Assembly (NCBI RefSeq): GCF_003254115.1
Contig: NZ_QKZV01000002.1
Coordinates: 1-64,000 of the forward strand
DNA length: 64,000 nt
From: Hydrotalea sandarakina
GTDB lineage: Bacteria; Bacteroidota; Bacteroidia; Chitinophagales; Chitinophagaceae
Reading direction: 5' to 3'
Made by a program: the position numbers and the translations under genes. The notes beneath the pieces are model-generated. The model was not told the origin of the DNA, ran no database searches, and worked only from the letters and a program-made list of their open reading frames with translations. Below, in pieces: positions 16,315 through 25,669 of this stretch. Each line of letters opens with the position of its first letter. Within the stretch, counting starts at the first letter, position 1.

Positions 16315-17736
16315 TTAATCGTTAACAGGTCCTAAAAAATTGGTTTTTAAAGTGGCAATTTTTTGGTGATTTGATAATAAATCAATTTTTATGTGTGATG
16401 ATCTTTCTTTAATAATGCTTTTTGGAAGTGTTATAAAAAATTCACCTGAGCCTTGACCTTCTTTAGGAACCAAAACATAAGGTTTTCCAATAATGTCTAT
16501 TTTCCCGTTTAGTTGGTGTAATTGCAATTGAAGCTCCACATTTTTTGTTGTTTTATTAACCACTTTAATATTGTAAAGATTAGAAATGCTGTCATTGCCT
16601 CTTTCCTGGTATAAAATACCCGGCGTGCGAATAATGGTTGCATCTACATCTTTACGAGAAGCCAGTATAGTACTTAAAACTACTAACACAATTCCACATA
16701 AAAGTGTATAAAACTTCATTCTGGAAGTGTACTTCAAGGGGATACCGTTAGCAATTGAATTTTCAGATGCATATCTGATTAAGCCCTTCGGTTTGCCAAT
16801 TTTTTCCATTACGTTGTTGCAAGCATCAATACAAGCGGTACAACCTACACATTCCATTTGTACACCATTGCGAATATCAATACCGGTGGGACAAACTTTT
16901 ACGCATTGAAAACAATCAATACAGTCGCCCAAAGGCTGTGTTGCTGACGTAGCTTTTTTAAAATTACCGCGGGGTTCACCACGTTTATAATCGTAAGCAA
17001 CAATCATGGAATTTTTATCGAGCAATACACTTTGTAAACGCCCATAAGGACAAACAACGGTACAGGCTTGCTCTCTGAAAAAGGCATACACACCATAAAA
17101 TACGCCACTGAAAATAAGAATGGAAGCAAATCCTACAATATGTTCCGATACCGGTCCGGTTATAATCTTCAATAGGGCAGGCATACCGATAATATATGCC
17201 AAGAAGAAGTTGGCAATAATGAAAGAAAGCAAATAAAACACAATGTGCTTTAAACCTACTTTAAAAATCTTTTTGCCTGTCCATGGGGCATTATGCAATT
17301 GTCGTTGAGCGGGTGCATCGCCTAAAATCAAAAATTCAATTTTACGAAACATCATTTCCATAAAATTGGTTTGAGGACATGCCCATCCACAAAACAAACG
17401 CCCGAAAGCTGCCGTAAATAGTACAACAAAAAATACAAACGTAATCATGGTTAAACCGAAGATGAAAAAGTCCTGTGGCCAAAATATTTTGGTGAACAGA
17501 ATAAATTTTCCCTCGGGAATGTTGAACATAAAGAGTGGGCGACCATCAATTTGAATAAATGGCATTCCAAAAAAAATGATGAAATAAAAAATGCTTAACC
17601 ATGTGCGTATGTTATAAAATTTCCCTTTGGGCTTATAAGCATACACCCATTTGCGTTTGCCTTCTGCATCAACGGTTGCAATTCTGTCACGAAAGCTTTC
17701 TGAAACCGGTTCATTAATGTGTTCAATATTACTCAT
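16315..17736 (-). CDS. ccoG: Cytochrome oxidase accessory protein CcoG
   Basis: This 473-residue membrane protein contains two [4Fe-4S] binding motifs: CIDCFQCVKVCP and, after NGVQME, CVGCTACIDACN. An earlier CGWACPQTNFMEMMFRKIE motif in the membrane part and an FREQACTVVCPYGRLQS segment are typical of FixG/CcoG. The C-terminal ~110 residues form an Ig-like periplasmic domain. CcoG reduces copper for insertion into CcoN. It lies 19 bases after ccoP. Confidence 0.95.
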   Translation of the reverse strand: MSNIEHINEPVSESFRDRIATVDAEGKRKWVYAYKPKGKFYNIRTWLSIFYFIIFFGMPFIQIDGRPLFMFNIPEGKFILFTKIFWPQDFFIFGLTMITFVFFVVLFTAAFGRLFCGWACPQTNFMEMMFRKIEFLILGDAPAQRQLHNAPWTGKKIFKVGLKHIVFYLLSFIIANFFLAYIIGMPALLKIITGPVSEHIVGFASILIFSGVFYGVYAFFREQACTVVCPYGRLQSVLLDKNSMIVAYDYKRGEPRGNFKKATSATQPLGDCIDCFQCVKVCPTGIDIRNGVQMECVGCTACIDACNNVMEKIGKPKGLIRYASENSIANGIPLKYTSRMKFYTLLCGIVLVVLSTILASRKDVDATIIRTPGILYQERGNDSISNLYNIKVVNKTTKNVELQLQLHQLNGKIDIIGKPYVLVPKEGQGSGEFFITLPKSIIKERSSHIKIDLLSNHQKIATLKTNFLGPVND

Positions 17737-17755
17737 ACAAATGGGTGTTTAATGC

Positions 17756-18937
17756 TTATTGAATGGTTGCTGCTGTAGTAGATTTAGTTGAATCGGCATT
17801 AGCAGCCGGTGCCGAACTATTGTCGGTACATAATGTACCTTGTGGTTCTTTAGGGTTTTTGGGCTTAGTACCATGAAGACTTTTTACGTAGCTGGCAATT
17901 TGTTCAATTTGTAAAGGCGAGTAATCGTCTTTCCAACTTTTCATACCTTTTTCAGGCCAGCCGTAGGTAATGCTTTTAAAAATATCTTTTATGGAACATC
18001 CATGCAGCCAGTAGTCATCTGTTAGGTTAGGACCTACCAATCCACCACCGTCAGCCTGGTGACAAGCAGCACAAGTGGTAGTAAAAATTTGTTTGCCGGC
18101 TTCCAGATCTGAAGGGTCAGTTAAATACTTAACGGTATTTTCGTCAACATTTGCCTTTGATAATTTTAAGTAAGCTTGCTTTTCTTCCTCAGCTTTTGCC
18201 AATGAAATTTGCAATTCTTCTTTACTTAAAGGTGCGCTGTGTGCTACATGATATCGAAATAAATAAATACCCGCAAAAACAATGCTAACATAAAAGCCAT
18301 ACAACCACCAAGGCGGTAAACGATTGTCTAATTCTCTAATGCCATCATAATCATGCCCCAAGTCAATTTCAGCTTCGTCTTTAATGGGTTTTAAACGATT
18401 AAATTTATTCCACCAGTTTTTGAATGAGTTTTTGGATTCGGCTTTAGCTGTTTCAGTCTCGGCTACAGCAATGGAATCACGTTGTTTGCGTAATAAAAAT
18501 TTAATGTTATAAATTAACACCAATAAAATCAGTAATTCCAGTAAAACAACACTTACCAGGGTATAATACCCCATTGCGGTTAAGCCGCCGTAATTGGTAA
18601 CTTTTTCAACAGTTGTTTCGGGATTATCAGCTGCAAATGCCTGCATGCTTAATAGGCTAAATATTCCCACTAACAATAGAGTAATATTGGAAGTGTTATT
18701 TGATTTTTTCTTTTCCTGCTCTTCAGTAATTTTAAATCTGGCTGTCCCAATTAGTACATTGGCCAGCAGCACAATAGCTAATAATAAAAATATAATGATG
18801 ACAACCAATATTTGCGCAATGGGAAATGAAAGAGCGGATGGCTGTGGAGGCCCTGCTGCAAAGGCACCCATCGGCAAGCAGGTTAGCAAGCCAATCATCC
18901 ATTTGCTGAATTTTATTTTTTTAAATAATGTGTTCAT
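17756..18937 (-). CDS. ccoP: cbb3 oxidase subunit CcoP, single-heme type
   Basis: The 393-residue protein starts with a hydrophobic export-type segment ending AFAAG, then has membrane segments near residues 35-65, 95-110 and 125-150, a CcoP-type helix (PPWWLYGFYVSIVFAGIYLF), and a C-terminal cytochrome c domain. Only one heme c motif is seen, CAACH, with LVGPNLTD and MKSWKDDYSP (the Met ligand region) following. Proteobacterial CcoP has two hemes, while single-heme forms are common in Bacteroidota. It passes electrons to the CcoO part. Confidence 0.9.
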   Translation of the reverse strand: MNTLFKKIKFSKWMIGLLTCLPMGAFAAGPPQPSALSFPIAQILVVIIIFLLLAIVLLANVLIGTARFKITEEQEKKKSNNTSNITLLLVGIFSLLSMQAFAADNPETTVEKVTNYGGLTAMGYYTLVSVVLLELLILLVLIYNIKFLLRKQRDSIAVAETETAKAESKNSFKNWWNKFNRLKPIKDEAEIDLGHDYDGIRELDNRLPPWWLYGFYVSIVFAGIYLFRYHVAHSAPLSKEELQISLAKAEEEKQAYLKLSKANVDENTVKYLTDPSDLEAGKQIFTTTCAACHQADGGGLVGPNLTDDYWLHGCSIKDIFKSITYGWPEKGMKSWKDDYSPLQIEQIASYVKSLHGTKPKNPKEPQGTLCTDNSSAPAANADSTKSTTAATIQ

Positions 18938-18973
18938 GGTAAATGTTTTTGGATAAATTGAACAATTGTTGAA

Positions 18974-19147
18974 TTAGATATGCCGACTATCTTCCAGAGG
19001 AATATTGCTGATTTTTTGCATGGTTTTTTTATCGGCTTTCCACACCCACAAAGCAACACCAACAAAAAACAGGAAGAAGATGAGCAGGGATGTTAATGCA
19101 TACACATCTACACCAAGTATTTTTTCGAGATAATTAATAAATTTCAT
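18974..19147 (-). CDS. ccoQ: Small cbb3 subunit CcoQ/FixQ-like, 57 residues
   Basis: The short ORF begins MKFINYLEKILGVDVYALTS, has one membrane helix (SLLIFFLFFVGVALWVWK) and then a charged cytoplasmic tail (ADKKTMQKISNIPLED). This is the layout of CcoQ, a small subunit that stabilises the oxidase. It lies 11 bases after ccoNO and 36 bases before ccoP. Its tail is longer than some. Confidence 0.82.
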   Translation of the reverse strand: MKFINYLEKILGVDVYALTSLLIFFLFFVGVALWVWKADKKTMQKISNIPLEDSRHI

Positions 19148-19158
19148 ATTATTTCGAT

Positions 19159-21309
19159 TTAGTTATTATTGTTGGTTATTGCAGTTGCATTGTTTGCTGT
19201 ACTTTGAGCTTTAATATCTGTTCCAACACGTTGTAAATAAGCAATGAGTGCAACTATTTCAGCATTGCTGCTAATATCTATCTTGTCTTTTTTCAAAGTT
19301 TCTTTTATGCTTTTTGCTTGTGCCTCCAAATCCTTATTGGCTTGTTTGTCATATCCCTCAGGATAAGGAACACCCAATGTTTGCATGGCTCTTATTTTAG
19401 CCGGTGTTAATGAGGTATCAATTTTATTATCAAACAACCAGGTATATGCCGGCATAATGGAACCGGGGCTCATTGAGCGAGGATCTAACATGTGATTAAA
19501 GTGCCAACTATCCGGGTATTTGCCTCCAATGCGTGCTAAATCGGGTCCGGTACGTTTACTTCCCCATTGGAAAGGATGATCATACACGAATTCACCTGCT
19601 TTACTGTATTCTCCATAACGGGCAACTTCATCGCGGAAGGGCCTAATCATTTGCGAATGACATAAGTAACATCCTTCCCTTACATAAATATCTCTTCCCT
19701 GCAATTCAAGTGGGGTATAGGGTTTTACTGACGCAATGGTGGGTACGTTACTTTTTACCAAAAAGGTTGGAACCATTTCAATAATACCACCTATAGCTAC
19801 AGCAATTAAACTGAAAATAAGCATTTGAATGGGGCGAGCTTCAATCCATCTGTGCCAGTATTGTTTGCTATGTGTTTCAATAACTTTGGGTAATGCAGGG
19901 GCTTCAGCTGCTTCGTTGGCAACCAATTGTCCGGCTGCAACTGTTTTCCATAGATTATATACCATTAAAAATGCACCAATTAAATACAATGTACCACCAA
20001 TACTACGTGTAATGTACATGGGTAAAATATGCGTAACTGTTTCCAGGAACTGATATTTTAAATGGCCATCGGGTGTAAATTGTTTCCACATTAATGCTTG
20101 TGTAAAGCCGGCCCAGTATAACGGTACTGCATATAACACAATGCCAATAGTGCCAATCCAAAAGTGGGTAGTAGCTAATTTTTTGGAATACAATGGGGTA
20201 TTAAAAATGCGTGGAATTAACCAATACAGTACTCCAAAGGTTAAAAAGCCGTTCCATCCTAAGGCACCAATATGCACATGTGCTATTGTCCAGTCGGTAA
20301 AGTGTGAAATAGCGTTTACATTTTTTAAGCTAAGCATTGGCCCTTCAAAAGTTGCCATACCATAACAGGTAACGGCAACTACCATGAATTTTAATACGGG
20401 GTCTTCGCGAACTTTGTCCCAAGCGCCTCTTAAAGTAAATAAGCCATTCAACATACCACCCCAACTTGGTAAAAGTAACATTACACTGAAAACAGTGCCT
20501 AAGCTTTGTGCCCAATCGGGTAATGCAGTATATAATAGGTGGTGCGGACCTGCCCATATGTATAAGAATATTAATGCCCAAAAGTGAATGATGGAAAGGC
20601 GATAACTATAAATAGGTCGATTGGCTGCTTTGGGCAAGAAGTAATACATTACACCTAAATAGGGTGTGGTTAAAAAGAAGGCAACGGCATTATGACCATA
20701 CCACCATTGCACTAATGCATCTTGCACGCCGGCGTACCAACTATAACTTTTAATAAATGAAAATGGAATTTCGAATGAGTTAACAATGTGTAACATGGCA
20801 ACCGTAACCCAGGTGGCTATGTAAAACCAAATGGCTACATACAAATGGCTTTCACGACGTTTAATAATGGTACCAAACATGTTAATACCAAAAATTATCC
20901 AAACAACGGCAATAGCAATGTCTAATGGCCACTCTAATTCCGCATATTCTTTTCCGGTGGTATAACCGGATAATAATGTTAGGGCACCAAAAGCAATAAT
21001 CAGTTGCCAACCCCAGAAATGTAGCTTGCTGAGTGTATCGCTAAACATGCGGGCTTTACAAAGGCGTTGCAGTGAATAATACACGCCCATGAAAATGCCA
21101 TTACCCACAAAGGCAAAAATGACGGCATTGGTATGTACCGGACGCATGCGGCCAAACGTAGTGTATGGTAGGCCTAAATTGGCAGTGGGGTAGTACAAAT
21201 CTATTGCTACCCATAAACCTGCCAACATGCCTATAATACCCCAAAAAATGGTGGCATAGGCAAACATTTTTACAATCTTGTTATCGTAATAAAACTTTTC
21301 TAATTGCAT
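19159..21309 (-). CDS. ccoNO: Fused cbb3 oxidase subunits CcoN-CcoO
   Basis: This 716-residue protein joins the catalytic subunit I and the cytochrome c subunit II of a cbb3-type oxygen reductase. The CcoN part (about 1-460) has 12 membrane helices and the heme/copper ligands in MRPVHTNAV, WYGHNAVAF, HHLLYTALPDW and HFTDWTIAHVHIGALGWNG. After a further membrane anchor near 500 comes the CcoO domain with GRDIYVREGCYLCHSQMIRP (CxxCH heme site) and MPAYTWL (axial Met). The enzyme reduces oxygen to water and pumps protons at low oxygen. The fused form is usual in Bacteroidota. Confidence 0.97.
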   Translation of the reverse strand: MQLEKFYYDNKIVKMFAYATIFWGIIGMLAGLWVAIDLYYPTANLGLPYTTFGRMRPVHTNAVIFAFVGNGIFMGVYYSLQRLCKARMFSDTLSKLHFWGWQLIIAFGALTLLSGYTTGKEYAELEWPLDIAIAVVWIIFGINMFGTIIKRRESHLYVAIWFYIATWVTVAMLHIVNSFEIPFSFIKSYSWYAGVQDALVQWWYGHNAVAFFLTTPYLGVMYYFLPKAANRPIYSYRLSIIHFWALIFLYIWAGPHHLLYTALPDWAQSLGTVFSVMLLLPSWGGMLNGLFTLRGAWDKVREDPVLKFMVVAVTCYGMATFEGPMLSLKNVNAISHFTDWTIAHVHIGALGWNGFLTFGVLYWLIPRIFNTPLYSKKLATTHFWIGTIGIVLYAVPLYWAGFTQALMWKQFTPDGHLKYQFLETVTHILPMYITRSIGGTLYLIGAFLMVYNLWKTVAAGQLVANEAAEAPALPKVIETHSKQYWHRWIEARPIQMLIFSLIAVAIGGIIEMVPTFLVKSNVPTIASVKPYTPLELQGRDIYVREGCYLCHSQMIRPFRDEVARYGEYSKAGEFVYDHPFQWGSKRTGPDLARIGGKYPDSWHFNHMLDPRSMSPGSIMPAYTWLFDNKIDTSLTPAKIRAMQTLGVPYPEGYDKQANKDLEAQAKSIKETLKKDKIDISSNAEIVALIAYLQRVGTDIKAQSTANNATAITNNNN

Positions 21310-21346
21310 AAATGGCTGTTGTTTATTTTAACTAATTGGGTTTTGG

Positions 21347-21535
21347 TTATTCATTTGTGTTTTTTTCTTCTGTAGGTTGCTGTTGCACTGTGGGTGTAGC
21401 ATCATCAAATAAAATGCGAACAGGCGGGCTTATTTCATCTTTGTATTGGCCATTTTTTACACTCCATAAAAAAGCAAATAAAAAAATGGCGGCAACTGAA
21501 ATGCTTGCTATTAATAATACTATAATGACACTCAC
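21347..21535 (-). CDS. ccoS: cbb3 assembly protein CcoS
   Basis: This 62-residue protein has one membrane helix followed by FLWSVKNGQYKDEISPPVRI, in which the WSVKNGQYDD-type motif is the CcoS hallmark. CcoS is needed to insert the copper and heme cofactors into CcoN. The start codon is GTG. It lies 37 bases before ccoNO and is the first gene after the promoter region with an Fnr-like site. Confidence 0.93.
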   Translation of the reverse strand: MSVIIVLLIASISVAAIFLFAFLWSVKNGQYKDEISPPVRILFDDATPTVQQQPTEEKNTNE

Positions 21536-21554
21536 ACGAATAATTTTTGTGTTT

Positions 21555-21562
21555 CAAAAGTA
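21555..21562 (-). promoter_or_regulatory. -7 box for ccoS-ccoNO transcription
   Basis: On the minus strand the sequence reads TACTTTTG, matching TAnnTTTG, 20 bases upstream of the ccoS GTG. The Fnr-like palindrome at 21605-21623 is centred 58.5 bases upstream of its 3' end. Confidence 0.55.
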
Positions 21563-21604
21563 TTTTAGGTAGTTACGGTGCAGTATGACATTCATCAACC
21601 CATT

Positions 21605-21623
21605 AACTGATATTTATCATGTT
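21605..21623 (-). promoter_or_regulatory. Fnr/Crp-like palindrome upstream of ccoS
   Basis: The sequence AACTGAT-ATTT-ATCATGTT contains the TGAT-N4-ATCA core bound by Fnr-type regulators. The centre (21613.5) would be about -65 relative to the start predicted from the -7 box, close to a class I activator position. Low-oxygen induction through an Fnr homologue is usual for cbb3 genes, but no regulator gene lies in the window. Confidence 0.6.
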
Positions 21624-21650
21624 TTGATGTTATTGGTGGGAAATTGCTAT

Positions 21651-21720
21651 GCTGCCCAATGTTGGGAACGATGAAGTGATTGCGACGCAACAGGCGATGC
21701 CATGAAAAACAACTGCCGGT
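21651..21720 (-). repeat. Dispersed intergenic repeat, copy 1
   Basis: On the minus strand this reads ACCGGC ... GTTGCGTCGCA, CACTTCATCGTTC and a CATTGGGCAGC end. A related ~68-base element occurs at 54116-54183 with GTTGCGTCGCA, CACTGCATCGTTC and CAATGCTCGGC. It fills most of the gap between ccoI and ccoS. Confidence 0.55.
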
Positions 21721-21724
21721 ATTA

Positions 21725-24124
21725 TTATTGCAGCTTTAATTGTTTTGCATACAAATTACTTAGTCCGTAAGTAATGAACACAATGCTTATTGTACTTGCC
21801 GGCATTAAAACGGCTGCTATTAAAGGTGATAGTACACCTTGCACCGCAAAGTATAAACCAATGATGTTGTACAGAATAGAAACTGCGAAGGCTATAAAAA
21901 TTATTTTTTTATTGGCTTTTGCCAGTTGAATGAATGCGGGTAAACGGTGTAATTGAGTGGCATCAATAATTACATCGCTGGCTGGTGTAAAGTTGTTGCT
22001 GTTTTCAGAAACAGCAATGCCTACATTGGCTTGTTGCAGGGCTCCCGCATCATTTAGCCCATCGCCAATCATCATAACGGTGTACCCTTTGTTTTGTAAT
22101 TGTTCAATGAATTGAAGTTTGTCGTTTGGTTTTTGGTGAAATAAGGTAACGGAATGAAACCCTAATAGAGATTGTAGAAAATTTTTTTCGCCGGCATTGT
22201 CGCCACTTAATACGGCAAGGGGATATTTTTTTTGCAGTTGCTTAGCTAAACCTCTTAAGCCAGGTCTGTATGCATTTTTAAAAATAAACTTTCCTACTAA
22301 TTTCCCCTCTACACCTAAATAAACGGTAGAAGTATTATCGATTACTTCTTTTCGTTTTAAAACAAACTCTTGCGTGCCAATGGTAAGCCATTCATCTTCT
22401 ACCATTCCTTCAATGCCTTTTCCGGGTATTTCTTTGTATCCATCAATTTTTCTGTTTCCGGAAACTTGTAACCATTGTACAATTGACTTGCTTAATGGAT
22501 GGGTTGATTGTGCAGTTAGTGTGGCTAATTTTTCTTTTAATGTTTGCGAAAGGGGGATACCGTCATATTCAATTTGGTCATATCGGCCGGTAGTAAGCGT
22601 GCCTGTTTTGTCGAATACTATGTAATTTACTTTGGCAATGGTTTCAATGGTGTTGGCATTACGTAAATAAAAATTATTTCTACCTAAACGTCGAATAATG
22701 GCACCATTGGTAAATGTATTGCTTAATAACAATGCACAAGGACATGCTACTATTAAAACTGCTGTAACTGCTTGCCAAAGTTTTTCAGGATTGTGGAATT
22801 GCCAATAGGCTGCAGCTATTGTTGCAATAGCAAAAACAATATAGGTAAAGTATCGGCTAAGTGCATCAACAAATGAATGCTCGTTTTTGTGTTCCTTTTT
22901 TTTAAAGGCGCTTCTATTCCATAATTTGGTTAAATAACTTTGTGCAACTTCTTTAATTACCAATAATTCAATATTACTACCCAACTGTTTACCGCCGGCA
23001 TAAATCATTTCACCCATTTGAATTTCAACGGGCATACTTTCACCTGTTACAAAACTGTAGTCAATGAGTGCTTTGCCTTTGGTTAAAATACCATCGGCAG
23101 GAATTAATTCGCTGTGGTGAATTAACAAAGTATCGTTCAGTTGTATATTGGGAAGGGTTACGGTTTCTTCTTTATTGTTTTTAATACGCGATACGGCAAT
23201 TGGAAAGTATGCGGTGTAATCTCTATCGAAGTTAAGTTGTTCATATGTTTTATCCTGCAGTATTCTTCCAACCAGCATAAAAAATACAATACCACTCATG
23301 CTGTCTAAGTATCCGCTGCCGGTGTTGGTAACAATTTCAATAATGCTTCTAATAAAAGTAACCCAAATGGCTAAGACAATAGGGGTGTCAATATTCAGGT
23401 ATTTGTGTTTTAAGCTTTTAAATGCGCTGTTGTAGAACTCTGTCGCCGAATAAAATACCACAGGCAGGCTTAGTAATAAGCTTAAATATCGGAACCAATA
23501 TGTTAGATTGTAATCTTTATCATCAATGCCCAAGTATTCGGGAAAGCTAAGCATCATAATATTGGCAAAGCAAAAACCTGCCACTCCTAATTTGTAAATT
23601 TTGGAATAATTAATCCGTGGCTTAAGCTGGTTTAAATTTTGTAGGCTTATATAAGGCTCGTATCCGATTGAGGTGAGTAATTCTGCCACTTTGCGCATGC
23701 TTGTGTGGTTGTGATTGAAAACAATATCAGCCTCTTTGCGTGAAAAGTTTACTTTACTGCTAATAATATTTTTGTTTAAACGATGTAAGTTTTCAATTAG
23801 CCACAAGCAACTGCTGCAATGCATGTGTGGCAAATAAAAGGTAACGTGTGTTTGATTATTATCTTTAAATACGGTAAGGGCTTTTTGTACACTTTCATCA
23901 TCTAAAAAAGCAAATTTGTTTTCACGTACTTTTATTTTTTGGCTGTTTCCCGGATTTTGGCTAATGGTATAATAATCGCACATGCCGGTATTGTTCAGAA
24001 TTTCATATACCGATTTGCATCCTTCGCAACAGAAATGTTTGTCATATGCCTCAATGGGATGATTACCACAATCCTCACCACAATGAAAACAGGTTGTTTG
24101 AATGGAAGTGTGTTCCGTAGCCAT
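21725..24124 (-). CDS. ccoI: Copper-translocating P-type ATPase of the cbb3 cluster
   Basis: This 799-residue P1B ATPase is of the FixI/CcoI type that exports copper for oxidase assembly. The N-terminus has a Cys-rich segment (CFHCGEDCG, then HFCCEGCKSVYEIL), followed by an HMA domain with HMHCSSCLW. Membrane helix 6 has the CPCALLLSN copper site, the phosphorylation site is DKTGTLT, the hinge is GDGLNDAGAL. The extra N-terminal Cys cluster distinguishes it from the detoxifying CopA at 36971. It is one base from the preceding hemerythrin-like gene. Confidence 0.95.
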   Translation of the reverse strand: MATEHTSIQTTCFHCGEDCGNHPIEAYDKHFCCEGCKSVYEILNNTGMCDYYTISQNPGNSQKIKVRENKFAFLDDESVQKALTVFKDNNQTHVTFYLPHMHCSSCLWLIENLHRLNKNIISSKVNFSRKEADIVFNHNHTSMRKVAELLTSIGYEPYISLQNLNQLKPRINYSKIYKLGVAGFCFANIMMLSFPEYLGIDDKDYNLTYWFRYLSLLLSLPVVFYSATEFYNSAFKSLKHKYLNIDTPIVLAIWVTFIRSIIEIVTNTGSGYLDSMSGIVFFMLVGRILQDKTYEQLNFDRDYTAYFPIAVSRIKNNKEETVTLPNIQLNDTLLIHHSELIPADGILTKGKALIDYSFVTGESMPVEIQMGEMIYAGGKQLGSNIELLVIKEVAQSYLTKLWNRSAFKKKEHKNEHSFVDALSRYFTYIVFAIATIAAAYWQFHNPEKLWQAVTAVLIVACPCALLLSNTFTNGAIIRRLGRNNFYLRNANTIETIAKVNYIVFDKTGTLTTGRYDQIEYDGIPLSQTLKEKLATLTAQSTHPLSKSIVQWLQVSGNRKIDGYKEIPGKGIEGMVEDEWLTIGTQEFVLKRKEVIDNTSTVYLGVEGKLVGKFIFKNAYRPGLRGLAKQLQKKYPLAVLSGDNAGEKNFLQSLLGFHSVTLFHQKPNDKLQFIEQLQNKGYTVMMIGDGLNDAGALQQANVGIAVSENSNNFTPASDVIIDATQLHRLPAFIQLAKANKKIIFIAFAVSILYNIIGLYFAVQGVLSPLIAAVLMPASTISIVFITYGLSNLYAKQLKLQ

Positions 24125-24125
24125 A

Positions 24126-24650
24126 TTATTTTGCAGCTTTGGTTAGGAATGGATAAATATTCTTTTGTTCCAGCATCAGCCAGTTTTGAATTTTTTTCTC
24201 CAATAAGAAAAGATGGTTGATGAAGCTTTTAAATTCGGCATCCCAATCTTTTTTTATCATGTAGTTGTTTACAATTTTTCGTTGATGTTGTAATGCTTTC
24301 ATAAAAACATCATGTTTATGTTGCATGGTTTTCAATAAGTGATCATTTAGAGATATGTCATCATCATGCAGTGCAACTTTGGGTTGTTTTTTTAAATACG
24401 GAAAAAAATATACTTGTTCTGTATGTATGTATTGACGAATTTGCTTGTGTATGAGTTGTATTTTTTGTGCTAGTTGTGGCAGTAATGTATGTTGGTAATT
24501 TTTTGAATTTAACAATGCTTCTAGCTGATGGCGGCTTTGGTCTAATAATTCCAAAATAACGGGATGATGCTCCACCATAATTAAATTGCAAGAGCTTTCT
24601 AATGTTAAGGGTGCACCTTCCAGCCATTTCTGTAAAAAATTTAACCGCAT
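24126..24650 (-). CDS. Hemerythrin-like domain protein
   Basis: This 174-residue helical protein has spaced His and Glu residues of a hemerythrin-like (RIC/ScdA-type) fold: EHHPVILELLDQ near residue 27, HTEQVYFFPYL near 77, DHLLKTMQHKHDVF near 105, and EQKNIYPFL at the end. Such domains bind a di-iron centre and are linked to oxygen, nitric oxide or repair of iron-sulfur clusters. The pattern is degenerate, so the fold is an inference. It is the first gene of the ccoI transcript, behind an Fnr-like site. That fits a role under low oxygen or nitrosative stress. Confidence 0.7.
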   Translation of the reverse strand: MRLNFLQKWLEGAPLTLESSCNLIMVEHHPVILELLDQSRHQLEALLNSKNYQHTLLPQLAQKIQLIHKQIRQYIHTEQVYFFPYLKKQPKVALHDDDISLNDHLLKTMQHKHDVFMKALQHQRKIVNNYMIKKDWDAEFKSFINHLFLLEKKIQNWLMLEQKNIYPFLTKAAK

Positions 24651-24716
24651 ACTTTGCTCATTTTAATGCAAAGTAGCCTACCCTAAAGCGTTAATTTATG
24701 ACGCTGCTCAATAGCA

Positions 24717-24736
24717 AACATGATTATTATCATGTT
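24717..24736 (-). promoter_or_regulatory. Fnr/Crp-like palindrome upstream of the hemerythrin-ccoI unit
   Basis: AACATGAT and ATCATGTT are perfect 8-base arms around TATT, containing the TGAT-N4-ATCA core. A -7-like CTACTTTG (minus strand, 24669-24676) lies downstream, with its end 57.5 bases from the palindrome centre, nearly the same as at ccoS. Confidence 0.65.
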
Positions 24737-24757
24737 TTGTTTTGAGGTAATAATAGG

Positions 24758-25546
24758 TTAATGTTGAATTAGCATGGCACGGAAAGCAGTGGAATCGCCA
24801 TTGAATACATCAAAATCAACTTTGGTTTTTATGCCGGTAATATGCCCTTCATCACTGTGTTGCCAAAATTGCCAAGGGCGTTGTATGCGGGGTTGTTGCG
24901 GGGTTTTATAATGGGCTACCCATAGTGGATAATCGTCAAATTCCTTGCCTAAGTAGCTTTCATAAAAGCTGGCATAGGTGTATATAATTGGTTTTACTTT
25001 ATAATAATCTTCAATGGTTTGTAAATATTCCTTAAGTCGTTTTTTTAGTTGTGCAGGTTTTACTCCATACAGTTCTTCCACATCTACCGCCGGGGGTAAA
25101 TCGCCTATTTGCAGGGGCACTGTTCGTATAAAATTCTGCGCTTGTTGAGCCCCATTTTTGGTAGCAAGAAAAAAATGGTAAGCACCTCGGGTAATACCAA
25201 ACTGAGCCAGTTGTTGCCAATTTTTATTAAATTGAATATCAGCACTTGATAAACCTTCGGTTGCTTTTATAAATACAAAGCCAATGGCAATTTTATCGGA
25301 ACGTGTATTTTTAACCATTCCCCAGTTTACATTACTTTGGTGAACGCTTACATCAATACCGTGTATGGCATAATTATCCGGAATAGGTATGCCGAAATTG
25401 GCATCAAAAGTAAAGTCAATAGGTACAGGTTTATTGTTGTTTTGTTGCCATATATACACAATTACAAGTAGTAAGGCCATAAAAATGCCAATAATAATCC
25501 ACCCCCATAAAAATGACTTTTTTTTCTTTTTTTTGGCCATACCCAT
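24758..25546 (-). CDS. GH25 lysozyme-like protein, membrane-anchored
   Basis: This 262-residue protein has a Lys-rich start, one membrane helix (about residues 12-32) and a glycoside hydrolase family 25 domain. The N-terminal catalytic strand GIDVSVHQSNVNW and the mid-domain PPAVDVEELYG carry the acidic residues expected at the active site, and WQFWQHSDEGHI closes the domain. GH25 enzymes cleave the beta-1,4 bond between N-acetylmuramic acid and N-acetylglucosamine in peptidoglycan. It would act in the periplasm. It follows the cbb3 promoter region on the same strand but is not part of that unit. Confidence 0.88.
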   Translation of the reverse strand: MGMAKKKKKKSFLWGWIIIGIFMALLLVIVYIWQQNNNKPVPIDFTFDANFGIPIPDNYAIHGIDVSVHQSNVNWGMVKNTRSDKIAIGFVFIKATEGLSSADIQFNKNWQQLAQFGITRGAYHFFLATKNGAQQAQNFIRTVPLQIGDLPPAVDVEELYGVKPAQLKKRLKEYLQTIEDYYKVKPIIYTYASFYESYLGKEFDDYPLWVAHYKTPQQPRIQRPWQFWQHSDEGHITGIKTKVDFDVFNGDSTAFRAMLIQH

Positions 25547-25669
25547 GTATCAATTGCCTTACAAAAATGCCATATTCAATTCAAAAAACGGGCAATCATT
25601 TTTCGAATAGTGGAACATATATAATATAAACGGCTTTTTAACAGGAATGGGCTTATTTTTACACCTTGT

